DNA of 64,000 nucleotides, from contig JAJDAH010000342.1 of the NCBI GenBank assembly GCA_029261965.1, positions 1-64,000 of the forward strand. The letters run 5' to 3'. The notes beneath the pieces were generated by a model. That model saw only the letters and a list, made by a program, of their open reading frames with translations. It was not told where the DNA came from and did no database searches. This document shows positions 43,285-53,159 of the stretch, in pieces. This DNA is from Polyangiaceae bacterium. Lineage in GTDB: Bacteria; Myxococcota_A; Polyangia; Polyangiales; Polyangiaceae. A program made the position numbers and the translations under genes. The first letter of the stretch is position 1, and every line of letters begins with the position of its first letter.

Positions 43285-45192
43285 TCAGAGCCACGGGTTC
43301 AGCGAGACCTGCCCGCTCTTCGAACGCAAATCCGAGAGCACCGCCTGGAGAAAGTAGAGCACGGCGAACGCGATCGCCGCGAACATGACGTAGGGAAGCA
43401 CGTTCTCACACGCCCGCACGAACGGGCTCTGCCGGCCGTGAACCCAGAGCAGCGCTCCACCGACCGCAAGCACCGACGCGGGAATCAGCCAGCGCCAAAC
43501 GAGACCGACCATCTGTTCCACGCGGAGTCGCGGCAAGGCCCACCTCAGCCAAAGCACGGTCAGAATCAACGACCAACACTTCAGCTGAAAGACCAGCGCG
43601 CCGACGACCTGATGTGTCGCGCTCATGCTCTGCTCGGCGGCTGCGACGCCCGGTAGTCGCCACCCGCCGAGAAAGATCGCCGCAGCCAGGCCACTCAGGA
43701 CGAAGACATTGCCCCACTCGGCGAAAAACATGAGGTAGCGCACCAAGCCGTGACGGAGTTGAAGCTTGTCGGGCGCACTGTCGGCCTCCGGCAAGTCCGC
43801 CGGCGCGCGACTGGTCTCAGCGATGGAAGGAGTGAAAAATAGAAAGAAGGAACAGAGGAGCGCGGGGCTCGCGAAGGCATGCCACCGCCAGGGCAAACCG
43901 CCCTGGGCAGATACGATGTCGCTCAACCGCACACTCCCCGTGACGATGACGATCGCGCCGATCGCGAGCACACTCGGGACGAGAGACGTCACGATGTGAA
44001 ACGCAGTTCCGATGCCGGCGAAGAGCGACCAGTGTCCCCCGCCCTTCCAACCCCCCAGCACTAGCCCGACGGTCACCAGAACCATCGAACCACTCAAGAA
44101 GAAGACCGCGAGATCGTAGTCGGGCGCGAGCAGCGGCTGTCCAAACGCCAACACGGTGAACGCAGCACTAATCGCGAGGAACATGAGGTACGGAACCAGC
44201 CTGGCCATCCAACCGTCGGGTCGGCCTGGCACGACCTCCTCGGACAAAAGCGATCGAAGCCCGTGCAGCATCCAGACCGCAAAACCGAGCGTGCCGTGGC
44301 GCTGAGCAGAGCTCGTTTCTTTGAGTCGGATGGCCACCCGGCGCCCTGTCCACGTCAGCGCCTGAGCGATCGGCGACATGAAGAGCATGAGGAGGATCGT
44401 CGCGAGCCCCACGATGACCGCCGCCCCCGCCAAGTCCGAAGGAGGCGTTTGCCGAAACCCCTCGACCTCCAGGCGACGCTCGATGGGCTCGTCGATGCCT
44501 GCACGACGAACGACGATGCTGGCGAAGCGGCGACTCGAAGGGATGAAATCCGTGACACTGCTCAAAATCAGTCCGTCGAGTTCGGTGAGCGTGTCTTCCG
44601 GCTCGATGCCCGCTCGTGCGGCGCGCCCGCCAGGCGTGACCTCGGCAACGCTCAGCCCGCCGGGCGGAGCCTGGGCATCCAGGGTGACGCCAGCGAATTC
44701 GAGCGCTCGCCGGCCCTCGGCTTCGCGATCGAATGAGACCGCGCGGGGAACTATCGGGGACGAGAAGTCCAGCACGATGTCGTGAGCCGTACCGGTGACG
44801 GGGGGCGCGGCACGTCCACGTGGCGCGAACGCGGCGATCACGTCGCCACGAAAAGTCGTGTGGTCGGCGTCGGGCCCTGTGCCGCAGAATCTCTGATGAA
44901 GCTCGTCGTCGAGCATCATTGCGATGCGATTCTGAGACGTGCTCGACGCAACAGCGACGAGCTCGACCGGTTCCGGCTCGCTGCCCGGCCGGTGGAGTGT
45001 CCCGCGAAACGTGACGGTGGCGCGCTTGCCTTCCGGGAATCCGCTTCCGACAACCTCGAGGTGATCACCGACCTCGACCCGTCGCGGTGAGACGTCCACG
45101 ACATCGAGCAGGTTAGGGGCCTCGCCCACCCTGCACGCCACCATCGAGAGCGCGAGCAAGACGATCCAAGTGACGAGCCTGACCTTCGCCAT
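43285..45192 (-). CDS. Lipoprotein-type IPT/PDZ front end fused to NuoH-like membrane domain
   Basis: The 635-residue protein starts with a signal ending LSMVAC (Cys20 lipobox), then an Ig/IPT-like beta domain (~30-130), a PDZ domain (~170-245; GGLSVAEVTPGGRAARAGIEPEDTLTELDG) and a NuoH-like domain (~255-630). NuoH signatures kept: PSIAETSRAPADLPEADS, FFAEWGNVFVLSGLAAAIFLGGW and LWLRWALPRLRVEQM. Missing: the quinone-cavity (R/E-rich) segment around AGIGTAFHIVTSLVP, which in NuoH is ALRAAAQMVSYEV-like. A true complex I role is therefore doubtful. ATG 45192 (a GTG at 45219 is also possible). The regulator gene follows after 55 bases, suggesting one operon. Confidence 0.8.
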   Translation of the reverse strand: MAKVRLVTWIVLLALSMVACRVGEAPNLLDVVDVSPRRVEVGDHLEVVGSGFPEGKRATVTFRGTLHRPGSEPEPVELVAVASSTSQNRIAMMLDDELHQRFCGTGPDADHTTFRGDVIAAFAPRGRAAPPVTGTAHDIVLDFSSPIVPRAVSFDREAEGRRALEFAGVTLDAQAPPGGLSVAEVTPGGRAARAGIEPEDTLTELDGLILSSVTDFIPSSRRFASIVVRRAGIDEPIERRLEVEGFRQTPPSDLAGAAVIVGLATILLMLFMSPIAQALTWTGRRVAIRLKETSSAQRHGTLGFAVWMLHGLRSLLSEEVVPGRPDGWMARLVPYLMFLAISAAFTVLAFGQPLLAPDYDLAVFFLSGSMVLVTVGLVLGGWKGGGHWSLFAGIGTAFHIVTSLVPSVLAIGAIVIVTGSVRLSDIVSAQGGLPWRWHAFASPALLCSFFLFFTPSIAETSRAPADLPEADSAPDKLQLRHGLVRYLMFFAEWGNVFVLSGLAAAIFLGGWRLPGVAAAEQSMSATHQVVGALVFQLKCWSLILTVLWLRWALPRLRVEQMVGLVWRWLIPASVLAVGGALLWVHGRQSPFVRACENVLPYVMFAAIAFAVLYFLQAVLSDLRSKSGQVSLNPWL

Positions 45193-45352
45193 CGCCGTGC
45201 AGACATAGCGACCACGCACCGAAACGGGCGAGAAAGCGCCCGGTTATCGAAGCGCGTGGCCGGCGCTCGTGGCCGGGAGACGCCAAGCCGATTTCTGGGC
45301 CCACGCCACGTCGATGCTTAGGGTCGGCGCGGCTAGCGAGAGGCGACGACAA

Positions 45353-45910
45353 ATGAGCAATTGGAAAACGCGGCTGACTCAGATTCGAGCGGTCTATACC
45401 GACATCATGGCCGGCGCCCCGCACATGGACCTCGGCCTGGTGCCCAACCCCAGCGCCAGCAAGAAAGCGATCGCTCGCGCCGAACGACGGATCGGTCGAG
45501 CCCTACCCCCGAGCTACCGCGAGTTCCTCGCCGAGCACGACGGGTGGCCCCGATTCTTCGAAGGCGCAAGTCTGCTGGGTACCTCCGAGCTCGGAAAAAA
45601 GAGCTACGCCGACCTCGCGCGGGCAGTATTCGAGGCAGCCGAAACGCCGGTGCCCGACATCGGGCCTCCGTCGAGACCCGGAGGCCGACCCAGCACGATC
45701 ATCCCGTTCGGAATCGATCCGCAGGGAACCAGCCTGTTCGCGTTCAACCCCGACGTTCTTTCTCCCTCGGGAGAGATGCAAGTGATCGCGTGGGTGAGCG
45801 AGATCGGCGCGAGGAGCGACGATTTCGAGGATTTCCTCCGCATGGCCCTCGACATCTCACGAGCGGACCTCGCAGCGCTCACTGAGCTGCCTCACGCCAA
45901 GACGGGCTGA
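45353..45910 (+). CDS. SMI1/KNR4 (SUKH) family protein
   Basis: A 185-residue protein with the SUKH-fold core: RRIGRALPPSYREFLAEHDGWP (the SMI1/KNR4 W-containing helix-turn motif), GASLLGTSEL and a later ITPF-like IIPFGIDPQGTSLFAFN. SUKH proteins are frequently immunity proteins for toxins, but also occur in general roles; no toxin gene is next to it. ATG 45353 is preceded by GAGAGG. Divergent from the NuoH-like gene. Confidence 0.75.
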   Translation: MSNWKTRLTQIRAVYTDIMAGAPHMDLGLVPNPSASKKAIARAERRIGRALPPSYREFLAEHDGWPRFFEGASLLGTSELGKKSYADLARAVFEAAETPVPDIGPPSRPGGRPSTIIPFGIDPQGTSLFAFNPDVLSPSGEMQVIAWVSEIGARSDDFEDFLRMALDISRADLAALTELPHAKTG

Positions 45911-45993
45911 TCCCCGTCTTGACGCTGTGCAGCAATTAGGGTCTGCTGATCGTCGGGGCGCGACAACGCACGCCCTGACAAATCGACGGGAAA

Positions 45994-46593
45994 ATGGTCA
46001 GCGAAGACGGCACCTCGACCGGCGAAGAGCTGGAACGGCGCATCATCAAGCGCTACTCCAACCGCAAGCTCTACGACACGAAGGACAGCCGCTACGTGAC
46101 GCTTCTTCAGATCGCCGACATGGTCCGCGCGGGTGAAGAAGTACAGATCATCGACAACGCCACCAAAGAGGACAAGACCGACGTCACACTCGCCCTGATC
46201 ATCTCGGAGGAGCTGAAGGCGCGACCACGAGGCATCCCGCTAGCCACCTTGAAGGCTCTGATCCGCCAGCGCGGTGAGAAGCTCATGGCGACCTTGAGGG
46301 AGGGGCCCATCGGGCGCTTGATCCCGAAGGAGGAGGGCGGCGAGCTCGAGACGGGGTCGGAACAAGAGGAGGAGCTCGTGGCCGAGAAAGATGGACAGAA
46401 GGGTCTTCAGAAGGTGCTGCAGAGCTCGAAAGCCACCATCGAGCAGTGGCAGCACGCCATCGACGACCGTATCCGCGCAGTATTGCCGGACTTTTCTGGA
46501 TTTCGAGAGCTTCAAATCGAGGTAAAGAAGCTCAACGAACGCCTCGACGGCATCGAAAAGCGCCTCGACGATCAGGGCGGATCCCGGGAATAA
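45994..46593 (+). CDS. PhaR-like polyhydroxyalkanoate synthesis regulator
   Basis: The 199-residue protein begins with the PHA accumulation regulator DNA-binding domain: IIKRYSNRKLYDTKDSRYVTLLQIADMVRAGEEVQIIDNATKED is the conserved block. The C-terminal half is predicted helical/coiled coil (ELQIEVKKLNERLDGIEKRL), as for granule-associated or multimeric regulators. No pha synthesis genes are in the window. The sigma-factor gene follows in the same direction. Confidence 0.85.
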   Translation: MVSEDGTSTGEELERRIIKRYSNRKLYDTKDSRYVTLLQIADMVRAGEEVQIIDNATKEDKTDVTLALIISEELKARPRGIPLATLKALIRQRGEKLMATLREGPIGRLIPKEEGGELETGSEQEEELVAEKDGQKGLQKVLQSSKATIEQWQHAIDDRIRAVLPDFSGFRELQIEVKKLNERLDGIEKRLDDQGGSRE

Positions 46594-46650
46594 GCGGTAA
46601 AGTTGACGGGTTTCGCCCCCGTGGCACCAAGACCGACCCGGGCCGTCCCG

Positions 46651-47280
46651 ATGCCTGCCGACGAATTCGAACAGGAGAGCCTCACATACCTGCAGAACAT
46701 GCTGGCGGTAGCGCTTCGCATGACCCGCAGCGCTCCGGAGGCGGAAGATCTCGTTCAAGACACCTTCGTCAAGGCAATGCGCGCGCGGCACCAGTTCGCC
46801 GAGGGCACGAACCTCAAAGCATGGCTGCTGAGGATTCTCACGAACACGTTCATCAATCGCTACCGGCGCGGCGGACTCGAGCGGAGCGTGCTGGAGGGCC
46901 CGGACGCCGGCCCGCTCGCCGACGGCTGGATCGGCACGGCAACGATGGAGGCCATGCGAGATCCAGAAAACGTCGCTATCCGCCCCGTGCTGGCCCGTGA
47001 AATCAACACGGCGCTCGAAGAGCTTCCCGAGGAGTTCCGACTCGCGGTCGTGCTCGCCGATGTCGAAGAGCTGTCCTACAAGGAAATCGCCGACGTGATG
47101 GGTTGCCCCATCGGGACGGTCATGTCGAGACTGCACCGCGGCCGACGCCTGCTCAAGAAAAGACTCTACGAGCACGCTTGTGCAATGGGCATCGTGAACC
47201 CAGAAAGCGACCGCCCGGTCGAATCCAAGCAAGAGCCCATCCACCTCGAGCAATACCGCACGGCTCGGAGGGGCTCGTGA
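46651..47280 (+). CDS. ECF RNA polymerase sigma factor, RpoE/SigR-like
   Basis: A 209-residue sigma factor (from ATG 46651; a TTG at 46603 would add 16 residues). Region 2: [32 protein letters not shown] and [25 protein letters not shown]. Region 4: [22 protein letters not shown] and [18 protein letters not shown]. Its stop overlaps the anti-sigma start by four bases (GTGA), a classic sigma/anti-sigma arrangement. Confidence 0.9.
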   Translation: MPADEFEQESLTYLQNMLAVALRMTRSAPEAEDLVQDTFVKAMRARHQFAEGTNLKAWLLRILTNTFINRYRRGGLERSVLEGPDAGPLADGWIGTATMEAMRDPENVAIRPVLAREINTALEELPEEFRLAVVLADVEELSYKEIADVMGCPIGTVMSRLHRGRRLLKKRLYEHACAMGIVNPESDRPVESKQEPIHLEQYRTARRGS

Positions 47281-48140
47281 GCTGCCCCCACATGGCTGCG
47301 GCGCTCGGACCGTTCCTCGACGGCGAGCTTTCTCCCGACAAGGTCATCGAAGTCGAGCAACATCTGACCTCGTGCCCCGGTTGCACCGAGTGGGTGCGTT
47401 TCCACGAAGCGATTCGCTGGAGCACGCGCGATGCCGTCACTGATGTCGCCATCGTGAGTCCGGCTTTCGAGCAACGCGTCCGCGCGGCCCTCACGGAGGA
47501 AAAGTCGCGCCCGCCGGAAGTCGTCGCCGCACCGCCTCTCGTATCCTCGGAGCTCGGTCGTAGCCTGTCCTGGCGCTCCGTTGCACCGCTCGCACTCGCG
47601 GCGAGCGTCGTGCTCGCCATCGGCGCCTGGAATGCCGACAAAAGCCCGGCGCGTACTTCGAGCGTCACGGAGAAAACCGCGTCCGCCGCTTCATCGCAAG
47701 ACCCTGCCGCCGCTCTCGAATCACTCATCGACGCGCTCGTCGACGATCACGCCACACCGACACCACCAGCCGTGACCGAACCTCAGCTCATTGGTCGTTT
47801 CGAACCCGAGGTCGGAGTCCCGGTCCGAGTGCCGGGGCTGCACCAGTACGGAGCCAGGCTTGAAGGGGGCAACGTCATCGTCGTCCGCAACCAGCGCGCG
47901 GCGTCGTTGCGGTATCGGCTCGGTGGCCGCCGCGTCACAGTCTACGTTTACGACGCCTCCCGCGTACCCATTCGCGCGCACCTCGAACCGAGGGTTCTCC
48001 GGAACACGGCCGTATTCGTCGGCCGTCACCGAGGCTATTCGATCGCCGCGGTCGAAAAGCGTGGCGTCGGTCACGCTGTCGCGACGGATCTCGACGACAA
48101 CGAGAGTGCCGAGCTCGTCGTCGCGTCGTTCCGGCCTTAG
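47277..48140 (+). CDS. Zinc-finger anti-sigma factor
   Basis: A 287-residue protein beginning [19 protein letters not shown] and continuing with the zf-HC2 motif QHLTSCPGC (H-x3-C-x2-C), the ZAS signature of anti-sigma factors that respond to redox or other cues. A membrane helix ([18 protein letters not shown]) at ~100-120 precedes a ~160-residue extracytoplasmic beta-rich domain. It should hold the coupled ECF factor at the membrane. Start GTG 47277. Confidence 0.85.
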   Translation: MSCPHMAAALGPFLDGELSPDKVIEVEQHLTSCPGCTEWVRFHEAIRWSTRDAVTDVAIVSPAFEQRVRAALTEEKSRPPEVVAAPPLVSSELGRSLSWRSVAPLALAASVVLAIGAWNADKSPARTSSVTEKTASAASSQDPAAALESLIDALVDDHATPTPPAVTEPQLIGRFEPEVGVPVRVPGLHQYGARLEGGNVIVVRNQRAASLRYRLGGRRVTVYVYDASRVPIRAHLEPRVLRNTAVFVGRHRGYSIAAVEKRGVGHAVATDLDDNESAELVVASFRP

Positions 48141-48232
48141 GCGGCGAAGACTGCGCTGGTGCCGCCGCCACACGCGACGCCGCGGTCGCTCGAGCCCTCC
48201 ACCCCAAAAACCCCTTCGTCTGGATGGCGAGC

Positions 48233-48958
48233 TCAGAGTTCGCTTTTTGCGCCCGTCTTACCGTAGGAGGTGAGCTCCCAGGTGTTCTGGCCATCGTCGC
48301 CCTTCACGATACCGGTGATGGGCACGTCCGGGTGCGACCAGAACTTCGTCTTGTTCGTCTTTCCCTGCCACTTGGTCTTTCCGGTCCAAGCGAAAGCGCC
48401 ACTGAAAGCGCCGGCCGCGACCAACACGTCCTCCCGCGCCCCTTTGGCAATGGTCCCCGGATTCATCTCCAGGAAGAACGTTCTGTCGTTCGTCATGCGC
48501 TTGCCCATGGCCATCATTTTGCCGCTGATCTCCTGCACGCCTCGGCCGGGAATCTTGAACTTCATCTTCTTCGGATCGAGATTGTGGATCTCGGACCCGT
48601 CCGAGATGTCCGTCAGCAGATGCATGACGTAGTCCTTGCCGTCCGTCCGACTGATGAGCTGAAGCCAAAACGCTCCGCCCTCCTCACCGACGACGGCCCA
48701 CGCATAGCGATTCTTCGTGGCGTTGCCGGCCGTGCGGTAGTCGACGTGCTGACCGACGGCGAACTTCATGAGCGAAAAGCCGTCAGGCCGGGTGGGCGCC
48801 GCGCTCGGTGGCGGGTTCGCCACCGTCGAGGACGGCGTTGCCGCCGTGCCACCGGTGACCGGGGTGCCGGGTTCACTGATCACGTTGTCGCGTATTTCAT
48901 CGACGATCTTGCATCCGAGAAGCGATACGATGAGCGGGACGAGCAGTGCTGTTCTCAT
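48233..48958 (-). CDS. Putative lipoprotein
   Basis: A 241-residue protein with signal LIVSLLGC (lipobox), an acidic/Thr linker, and a beta-rich domain beginning FSLMKFAVGQHVDYRTAGNA. The layout resembles the lipoprotein at 7654-8379, with FxxxRF-like and VGQHVDYR strands. No family assigned. ATG 48958. Confidence 0.75.
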   Translation of the reverse strand: MRTALLVPLIVSLLGCKIVDEIRDNVISEPGTPVTGGTAATPSSTVANPPPSAAPTRPDGFSLMKFAVGQHVDYRTAGNATKNRYAWAVVGEEGGAFWLQLISRTDGKDYVMHLLTDISDGSEIHNLDPKKMKFKIPGRGVQEISGKMMAMGKRMTNDRTFFLEMNPGTIAKGAREDVLVAAGAFSGAFAWTGKTKWQGKTNKTKFWSHPDVPITGIVKGDDGQNTWELTSYGKTGAKSEL

Positions 48959-49036
48959 TTTGCCGAAGCAGAGCAGACACCGCGCCCTTGGGCAACCTCG
49001 TAGGGCGTCGAGCGCCTCGGACTGGCTGAGGCGCGA

Positions 49037-49855
49037 CTATCGACCACGGCGAAGCTCGTCGAAGCGATCGGCGTATTCTTTCGCGAGCGTCTCGTCTCGC
49101 GGCACGCCATCGCCCTTGGAGTACAGCTTGGACAGATTGCTACAACCGATGGGTGTTCCCAGGTCGCACGACTTCCGAAAAAGCACCGCCGCCCGTGCCG
49201 GATCGCGCGGGCCTGCGCCGCCGGATTGGTGGCGCAGGCCGAGCATGTTGCAGTCGGACCCGCGGTTCTCATCGCACCCCTTTTTGTACCGGCGGACGTC
49301 AGGCGATGGGCCCGGTGGGGCGGGAAACAGATGCGCGCTAGCGCCGGACACCAATAGAACGCACGCCGCTACCGCCAAGACGACGGCGACGACATGACTC
49401 ACGAAAGCGAACGGCGTCGCGAGCTTGGACGTGCCCCGTCGGCCAGCCCTCCGGTAGAGGGTCCCCGCGATGAAAAACTCGACCGCCATGAAAACGAGCG
49501 CCAAAACCCCCACCACGAGCAGAAACACCGGCGTGCCCTTGCGAAACCACAGACTCATGCCGATCGCGGTGAAGAAACCACCGATCGCGAACGCGATGAC
49601 CGCCGATACTCCGAGAAAACCACGACCAAAGATCCATCCCACGGCCGAGGGCGGCTTGAGCGCGCTCACCCAGGCCGCGGCGCCGAGCAAAGCGCTGAGC
49701 ACGAGCGCGCAGATGCCGATCATCAACGCGATGGCCTCACCGATACCCTTCAACCCCATGGCGCTGTTTGCGTGCGCCGCCTCCGAAACGAGTAGCAACG
49801 AAAAGAAGACGGGCGTGGCGTGGAGCCCCCTGGGCATGCGGACCGTGGAGAGCAT
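49037..49855 (-). CDS. Membrane protein with Sel1-like repeats
   Basis: A 272-residue protein with a signal/first helix (TPVFFSLLLVSEAAHA), three or four further hydrophobic segments, and a C-terminal periplasmic or cytoplasmic part of Cys-containing Sel1/HCP-like repeats (GCDENRGSDCNMLGLRHQSG ... RDPARAAVLFRKSCDLG). Such repeats mediate protein contacts. Two candidate ATG starts, 49855 and 49837; I took the first. Divergent from the EEP nuclease. Confidence 0.75.
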   Translation of the reverse strand: MLSTVRMPRGLHATPVFFSLLLVSEAAHANSAMGLKGIGEAIALMIGICALVLSALLGAAAWVSALKPPSAVGWIFGRGFLGVSAVIAFAIGGFFTAIGMSLWFRKGTPVFLLVVGVLALVFMAVEFFIAGTLYRRAGRRGTSKLATPFAFVSHVVAVVLAVAACVLLVSGASAHLFPAPPGPSPDVRRYKKGCDENRGSDCNMLGLRHQSGGAGPRDPARAAVLFRKSCDLGTPIGCSNLSKLYSKGDGVPRDETLAKEYADRFDELRRGR

Positions 49856-49935
49856 CGACGTTTTCAAAGAATTTGGAGCAATTACGCAGGACCGGGCGTT
49901 AGAATCGCGCGAGTCAGTCAAGGGGAGGCACGGCC

Positions 49936-51402
49936 ATGTTCTACTACAAGCTCCGCGCGCAGGCGGGGGATGATGCCACGACGAAAGCCTGGAAGAAGCG
50001 CTGCATCGACCGATTGAGCGCACTTCGCGGCGCACTTCGCGAGCACATCCACGGCAAGGAAGGCAGCCCGCGCGACGAAAAGCGGTGGCTTCGCCTAGCG
50101 ACCTGGAACATTCGCGAATTCCCGTCGAGCAAGTACGGGGCGCGTTTGCCCGAGAGCTACTACTACATCGCCGAAATCCTCTCCCACTTCGACATCATCG
50201 CCGTGCAGGAAGTTCGTGAGGACCTGACCGGTCTCCAAAAGGTCATGCGTATCCTCGGCCCGGACTGGGACTTCCTCGCCACGGACGTCACCGAGGGGAG
50301 CGGCGGAAACCGCGAGCGCATGGTCTTCGTCTACAACAAACACAAGGCCCGCTTTCGCAACGTCGCCGGTGAGCTCACCCTCGCGGGCAAGGATCGAATC
50401 AACTATCCGCACGAAGGCCGGTTGAGCGTCGCCAAGGGGTTTCAGTACGTGTTGCCCAAGGGCAAGGGTTTCGGAGCAAAGACCGCTCCAACGAAGAAGT
50501 ACCGTGGAAAGCAGCGGCTCGTCGACGACCTGGTCGTGCCGCCGCCCGCGGGCTCAACCATCACCTCGACCAAAACGAGCCTCGTGATCCCCGCGAAGAC
50601 CGAGGTTCAGGTCGACAAGAAGGGCAACCTCGTTCTATCCGGGGCGGCGCTCGAGGCAGCGCTCACGAAGGCCACGATCAAGCTGCCCGGCGGCGCCATC
50701 GTCGGCGACGACCTTCAATTCGCGCGAACGCCGTACGTCGTGGAGTTCCAGTCGGCCTGGTTCAAGTTCATCTTGTGCACGGTGCACATCTACTACGGCA
50801 GCGATGACGTCGGCATGGAGCGGCGAAAGAGCGAGATTCGCCAACTGACGAAGTTCCTAGCCGCCCGCGCGGCGTCGGAGATCGACTCGGATGCCGAGAG
50901 CATCTTCTTCGTGCTCGGCGACTTCAACATCGTCGACAAGAAACACGAAACTTGGAAAGCGCTCCACACGAACGGTTTCGAGGTCCCGGAGGAGCTCCGG
51001 GAAATCCCGGAAGGCAGCAACGTCGATCGAAGCAAAGCTTACGATCAAATCGCCTACTGGACTGATCCCGACGAACGACGGGCCGAACACGGGAGCGTTT
51101 CGAAAGTCGAAGTAGCTCGCGCCGACGTATTCGACTTCTTCGAAACTGTGTTCCGCATGGGAGACGACGATCCGGACGGGGTCGACGAATCCGCCTACGA
51201 GCCGGTGATGGCGCAGCAACAAGCCCATTCCGCGAAGGCGAGCAAGAAGACCAACAAGAAGCGCGCGAAGAAGAAGAGCAAGAAGGCCGCTTGGAAGTAC
51301 AAGGAGTGGCGAACGTTTCAGATGTCCGACCATCTGCCCATGTGGATCGAGCTACGAACCGACTTTGCCGACGAGTACCTCGAGCTCATTGGCAAGACGT
51401 AG
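49936..51402 (+). CDS. Endonuclease/exonuclease/phosphatase (EEP) family protein
   Basis: The 488-residue protein has EEP-fold motifs: LATWNIREFP (WNI), FDIIAVQEVREDL (VQE, metal Glu), RERMVFVYN, VCTVHIYYGS (H), LGDFNIVDKKH (GDFN) and MSDHLPMWIEL (SDH, catalytic His), which match the DNase I/ExoIII/sphingomyelinase superfamily. A ~120-residue insertion separates the first and second halves, and a Lys-rich segment (KKKSKKAAWKYKEW) precedes the C terminus. No signal peptide. Substrate, nucleic acid or phospholipid, cannot be told. ATG 49936 with GGGGAGG upstream. Confidence 0.87.
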   Translation: MFYYKLRAQAGDDATTKAWKKRCIDRLSALRGALREHIHGKEGSPRDEKRWLRLATWNIREFPSSKYGARLPESYYYIAEILSHFDIIAVQEVREDLTGLQKVMRILGPDWDFLATDVTEGSGGNRERMVFVYNKHKARFRNVAGELTLAGKDRINYPHEGRLSVAKGFQYVLPKGKGFGAKTAPTKKYRGKQRLVDDLVVPPPAGSTITSTKTSLVIPAKTEVQVDKKGNLVLSGAALEAALTKATIKLPGGAIVGDDLQFARTPYVVEFQSAWFKFILCTVHIYYGSDDVGMERRKSEIRQLTKFLAARAASEIDSDAESIFFVLGDFNIVDKKHETWKALHTNGFEVPEELREIPEGSNVDRSKAYDQIAYWTDPDERRAEHGSVSKVEVARADVFDFFETVFRMGDDDPDGVDESAYEPVMAQQQAHSAKASKKTNKKRAKKKSKKAAWKYKEWRTFQMSDHLPMWIELRTDFADEYLELIGKT

Positions 51403-51425
51403 GCGCGCGGTAGACCGCGGATCAA

Positions 51426-53159
51426 TCACCTCATGATCGCCGACCCGTGTTTGCGCGGGTCCGAGGCGGCGAGCTTGTGACCGCGCTCGTCGATTGCCAC
51501 CATCTGCATCGCGGTGGTCTTGAAGGGAAAAAACCCAACGATCTCCCCACGCGACTCGAGGTCCCGAACCAGGCTCTTCGGAGCCCCCTGTTCGAGCATG
51601 ATGTATGCCTGCCTCGTCGGGATGTAAAAGCGGCGTTTTGCCAAGGCCTGCTTCGGCGAATTTCCGAAAACCAAATTCGACAGGACCATCTGCGTCGTGT
51701 TGGTCGCGATGGCCGTGCCGCCGGAACCCCCGAGAGCGAGCACCACGCGGCCGTTTTTCACCACGATGGTCGGCGTCATGCTCGAGACTGGGCGCGCACC
51801 GGGTCGAGGTCGGTTCGGCGACTCTTTCATCCCGAAGGGCGCGACACTCGACTTGGTGGTGAAGTCGTCGAGCTCGTCGTTCATGACGATGCCGCTCTTC
51901 TCGGTCGTGTACTTGGCGCCGAACAGTCGATTCACCGTCGTCGTGAGCGTCACCACGTTGCCGAGTGCATCCGCAGTGACCAGGTGATGGGTGCCCGCGC
52001 CTTCGAGCCCGAAGCGCGGAATACCGTGGGTGCGGTCGAGCGCGATGCGTTTCTTCCGGAGCGCCATTCGCTCGTCGGACACGAGCTTTGCGACATCCAC
52101 CTTTTCCTTGTCCGGGTCGCCGAGATATCGCATTCGGTCGGCAATCGCCGCCCGAAGCGCTTCGGCCACGAGATGCTGATAGGCCCCGCTGTCGATGCCA
52201 TGTTGCGCGAGCTCGGCCTTCTTGTAGAGCTTCAGCGTTTGCACGAGCATCAAGCCACCGGCCGATGGCGGAGGCATCGTGTAGACGTCGTATCCCTCCC
52301 ACCTGACGTGGAGCGGCTTGCGCTCGGCCGGTCGATAGTCCTTCAAATCGGCCAGCGTGAGCGCACCGCCGTTCTTGCGCGCACTCTCGACGATGTCGCT
52401 CGCGACGTCGCCTTCGTAGAACGCCGCCGGACCACTCGCGGCGATTTTCTCGAGGGTTCGAGCCAACGCCGGGTTCTTCACGAGATTGCCGACGGCCGCT
52501 GGCCTTCCGTTCGGGTAGTAAACGCCCGCGACACCAGGGTCCTGCTTCAATCGCTTGCCGTAGCCCTTGAGCATGTTGCCCAGGTGTCGAACGACAGGGA
52601 ACCCGGTCTTGGCGAGGCGAGCCGCGGGCTCGACCACCTCGTTCCACTTTCGTTTCCCGAGCAACTTGTGCAGCTGATAGAGACCGCGGACCTCGCCGGG
52701 CACGCCGCTGAGCCGACCGAGTTGGTCTTTCGAGAACGGGCGGTTCTCGAAGGCCGCGACGTCGATTCCCTTGGGTGCGGTTTCTCTGAAGTCGAGCAGA
52801 TACGCTCGGCGCTCCGCCGCTATCCAAACCAGACCGAAGCCGCCGCCCCCGACCCCACTCGAGGTCGGACTCGCAACGCCTCCCGAGAGCGCCGCGGTCA
52901 CCATCGCATCGACAGCGGTACCACCCTTTTGCATTTGGGCGATCGCGAGCTGGCTCGCGCTCTTGTTCTCGGTCGCTACGGCAATCCGCCCACCCCCGCG
53001 CTGGGCCACGGACTTCGGGGCCAACGCCAGCAAGCCCACCACCAAGACCGCACCCACCGCCGCGGGCACCACCGGAAACCTGCGAGAGCGAATCACTCGC
53101 TCGCGCTGCCTCCGTTTTTCCGGTCCAAACGCTCGACGCGAGGTGAGTCCGAGCCCCAT
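51426..53159 (-). CDS. ggt: Gamma-glutamyltransferase
   Basis: The 577-residue protein has an N-terminal membrane anchor (VVPAAVGAVLVVGLLALAPKSVA), then the GGT fold: RETAP (~125-129, glutamate binding), the PPPSAGG segment, and the autocleavage/nucleophile region GTHHLVTADALGN with Thr390 as the catalytic nucleophile. It would cleave the gamma-glutamyl bond of glutathione or transfer the gamma-glutamyl group outside the cytoplasm. It is divergent from gshB across 69 bases, an arrangement that fits glutathione metabolism. Confidence 0.9.
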   Translation of the reverse strand: MGLGLTSRRAFGPEKRRQRERVIRSRRFPVVPAAVGAVLVVGLLALAPKSVAQRGGGRIAVATENKSASQLAIAQMQKGGTAVDAMVTAALSGGVASPTSSGVGGGGFGLVWIAAERRAYLLDFRETAPKGIDVAAFENRPFSKDQLGRLSGVPGEVRGLYQLHKLLGKRKWNEVVEPAARLAKTGFPVVRHLGNMLKGYGKRLKQDPGVAGVYYPNGRPAAVGNLVKNPALARTLEKIAASGPAAFYEGDVASDIVESARKNGGALTLADLKDYRPAERKPLHVRWEGYDVYTMPPPSAGGLMLVQTLKLYKKAELAQHGIDSGAYQHLVAEALRAAIADRMRYLGDPDKEKVDVAKLVSDERMALRKKRIALDRTHGIPRFGLEGAGTHHLVTADALGNVVTLTTTVNRLFGAKYTTEKSGIVMNDELDDFTTKSSVAPFGMKESPNRPRPGARPVSSMTPTIVVKNGRVVLALGGSGGTAIATNTTQMVLSNLVFGNSPKQALAKRRFYIPTRQAYIMLEQGAPKSLVRDLESRGEIVGFFPFKTTAMQMVAIDERGHKLAASDPRKHGSAIMR

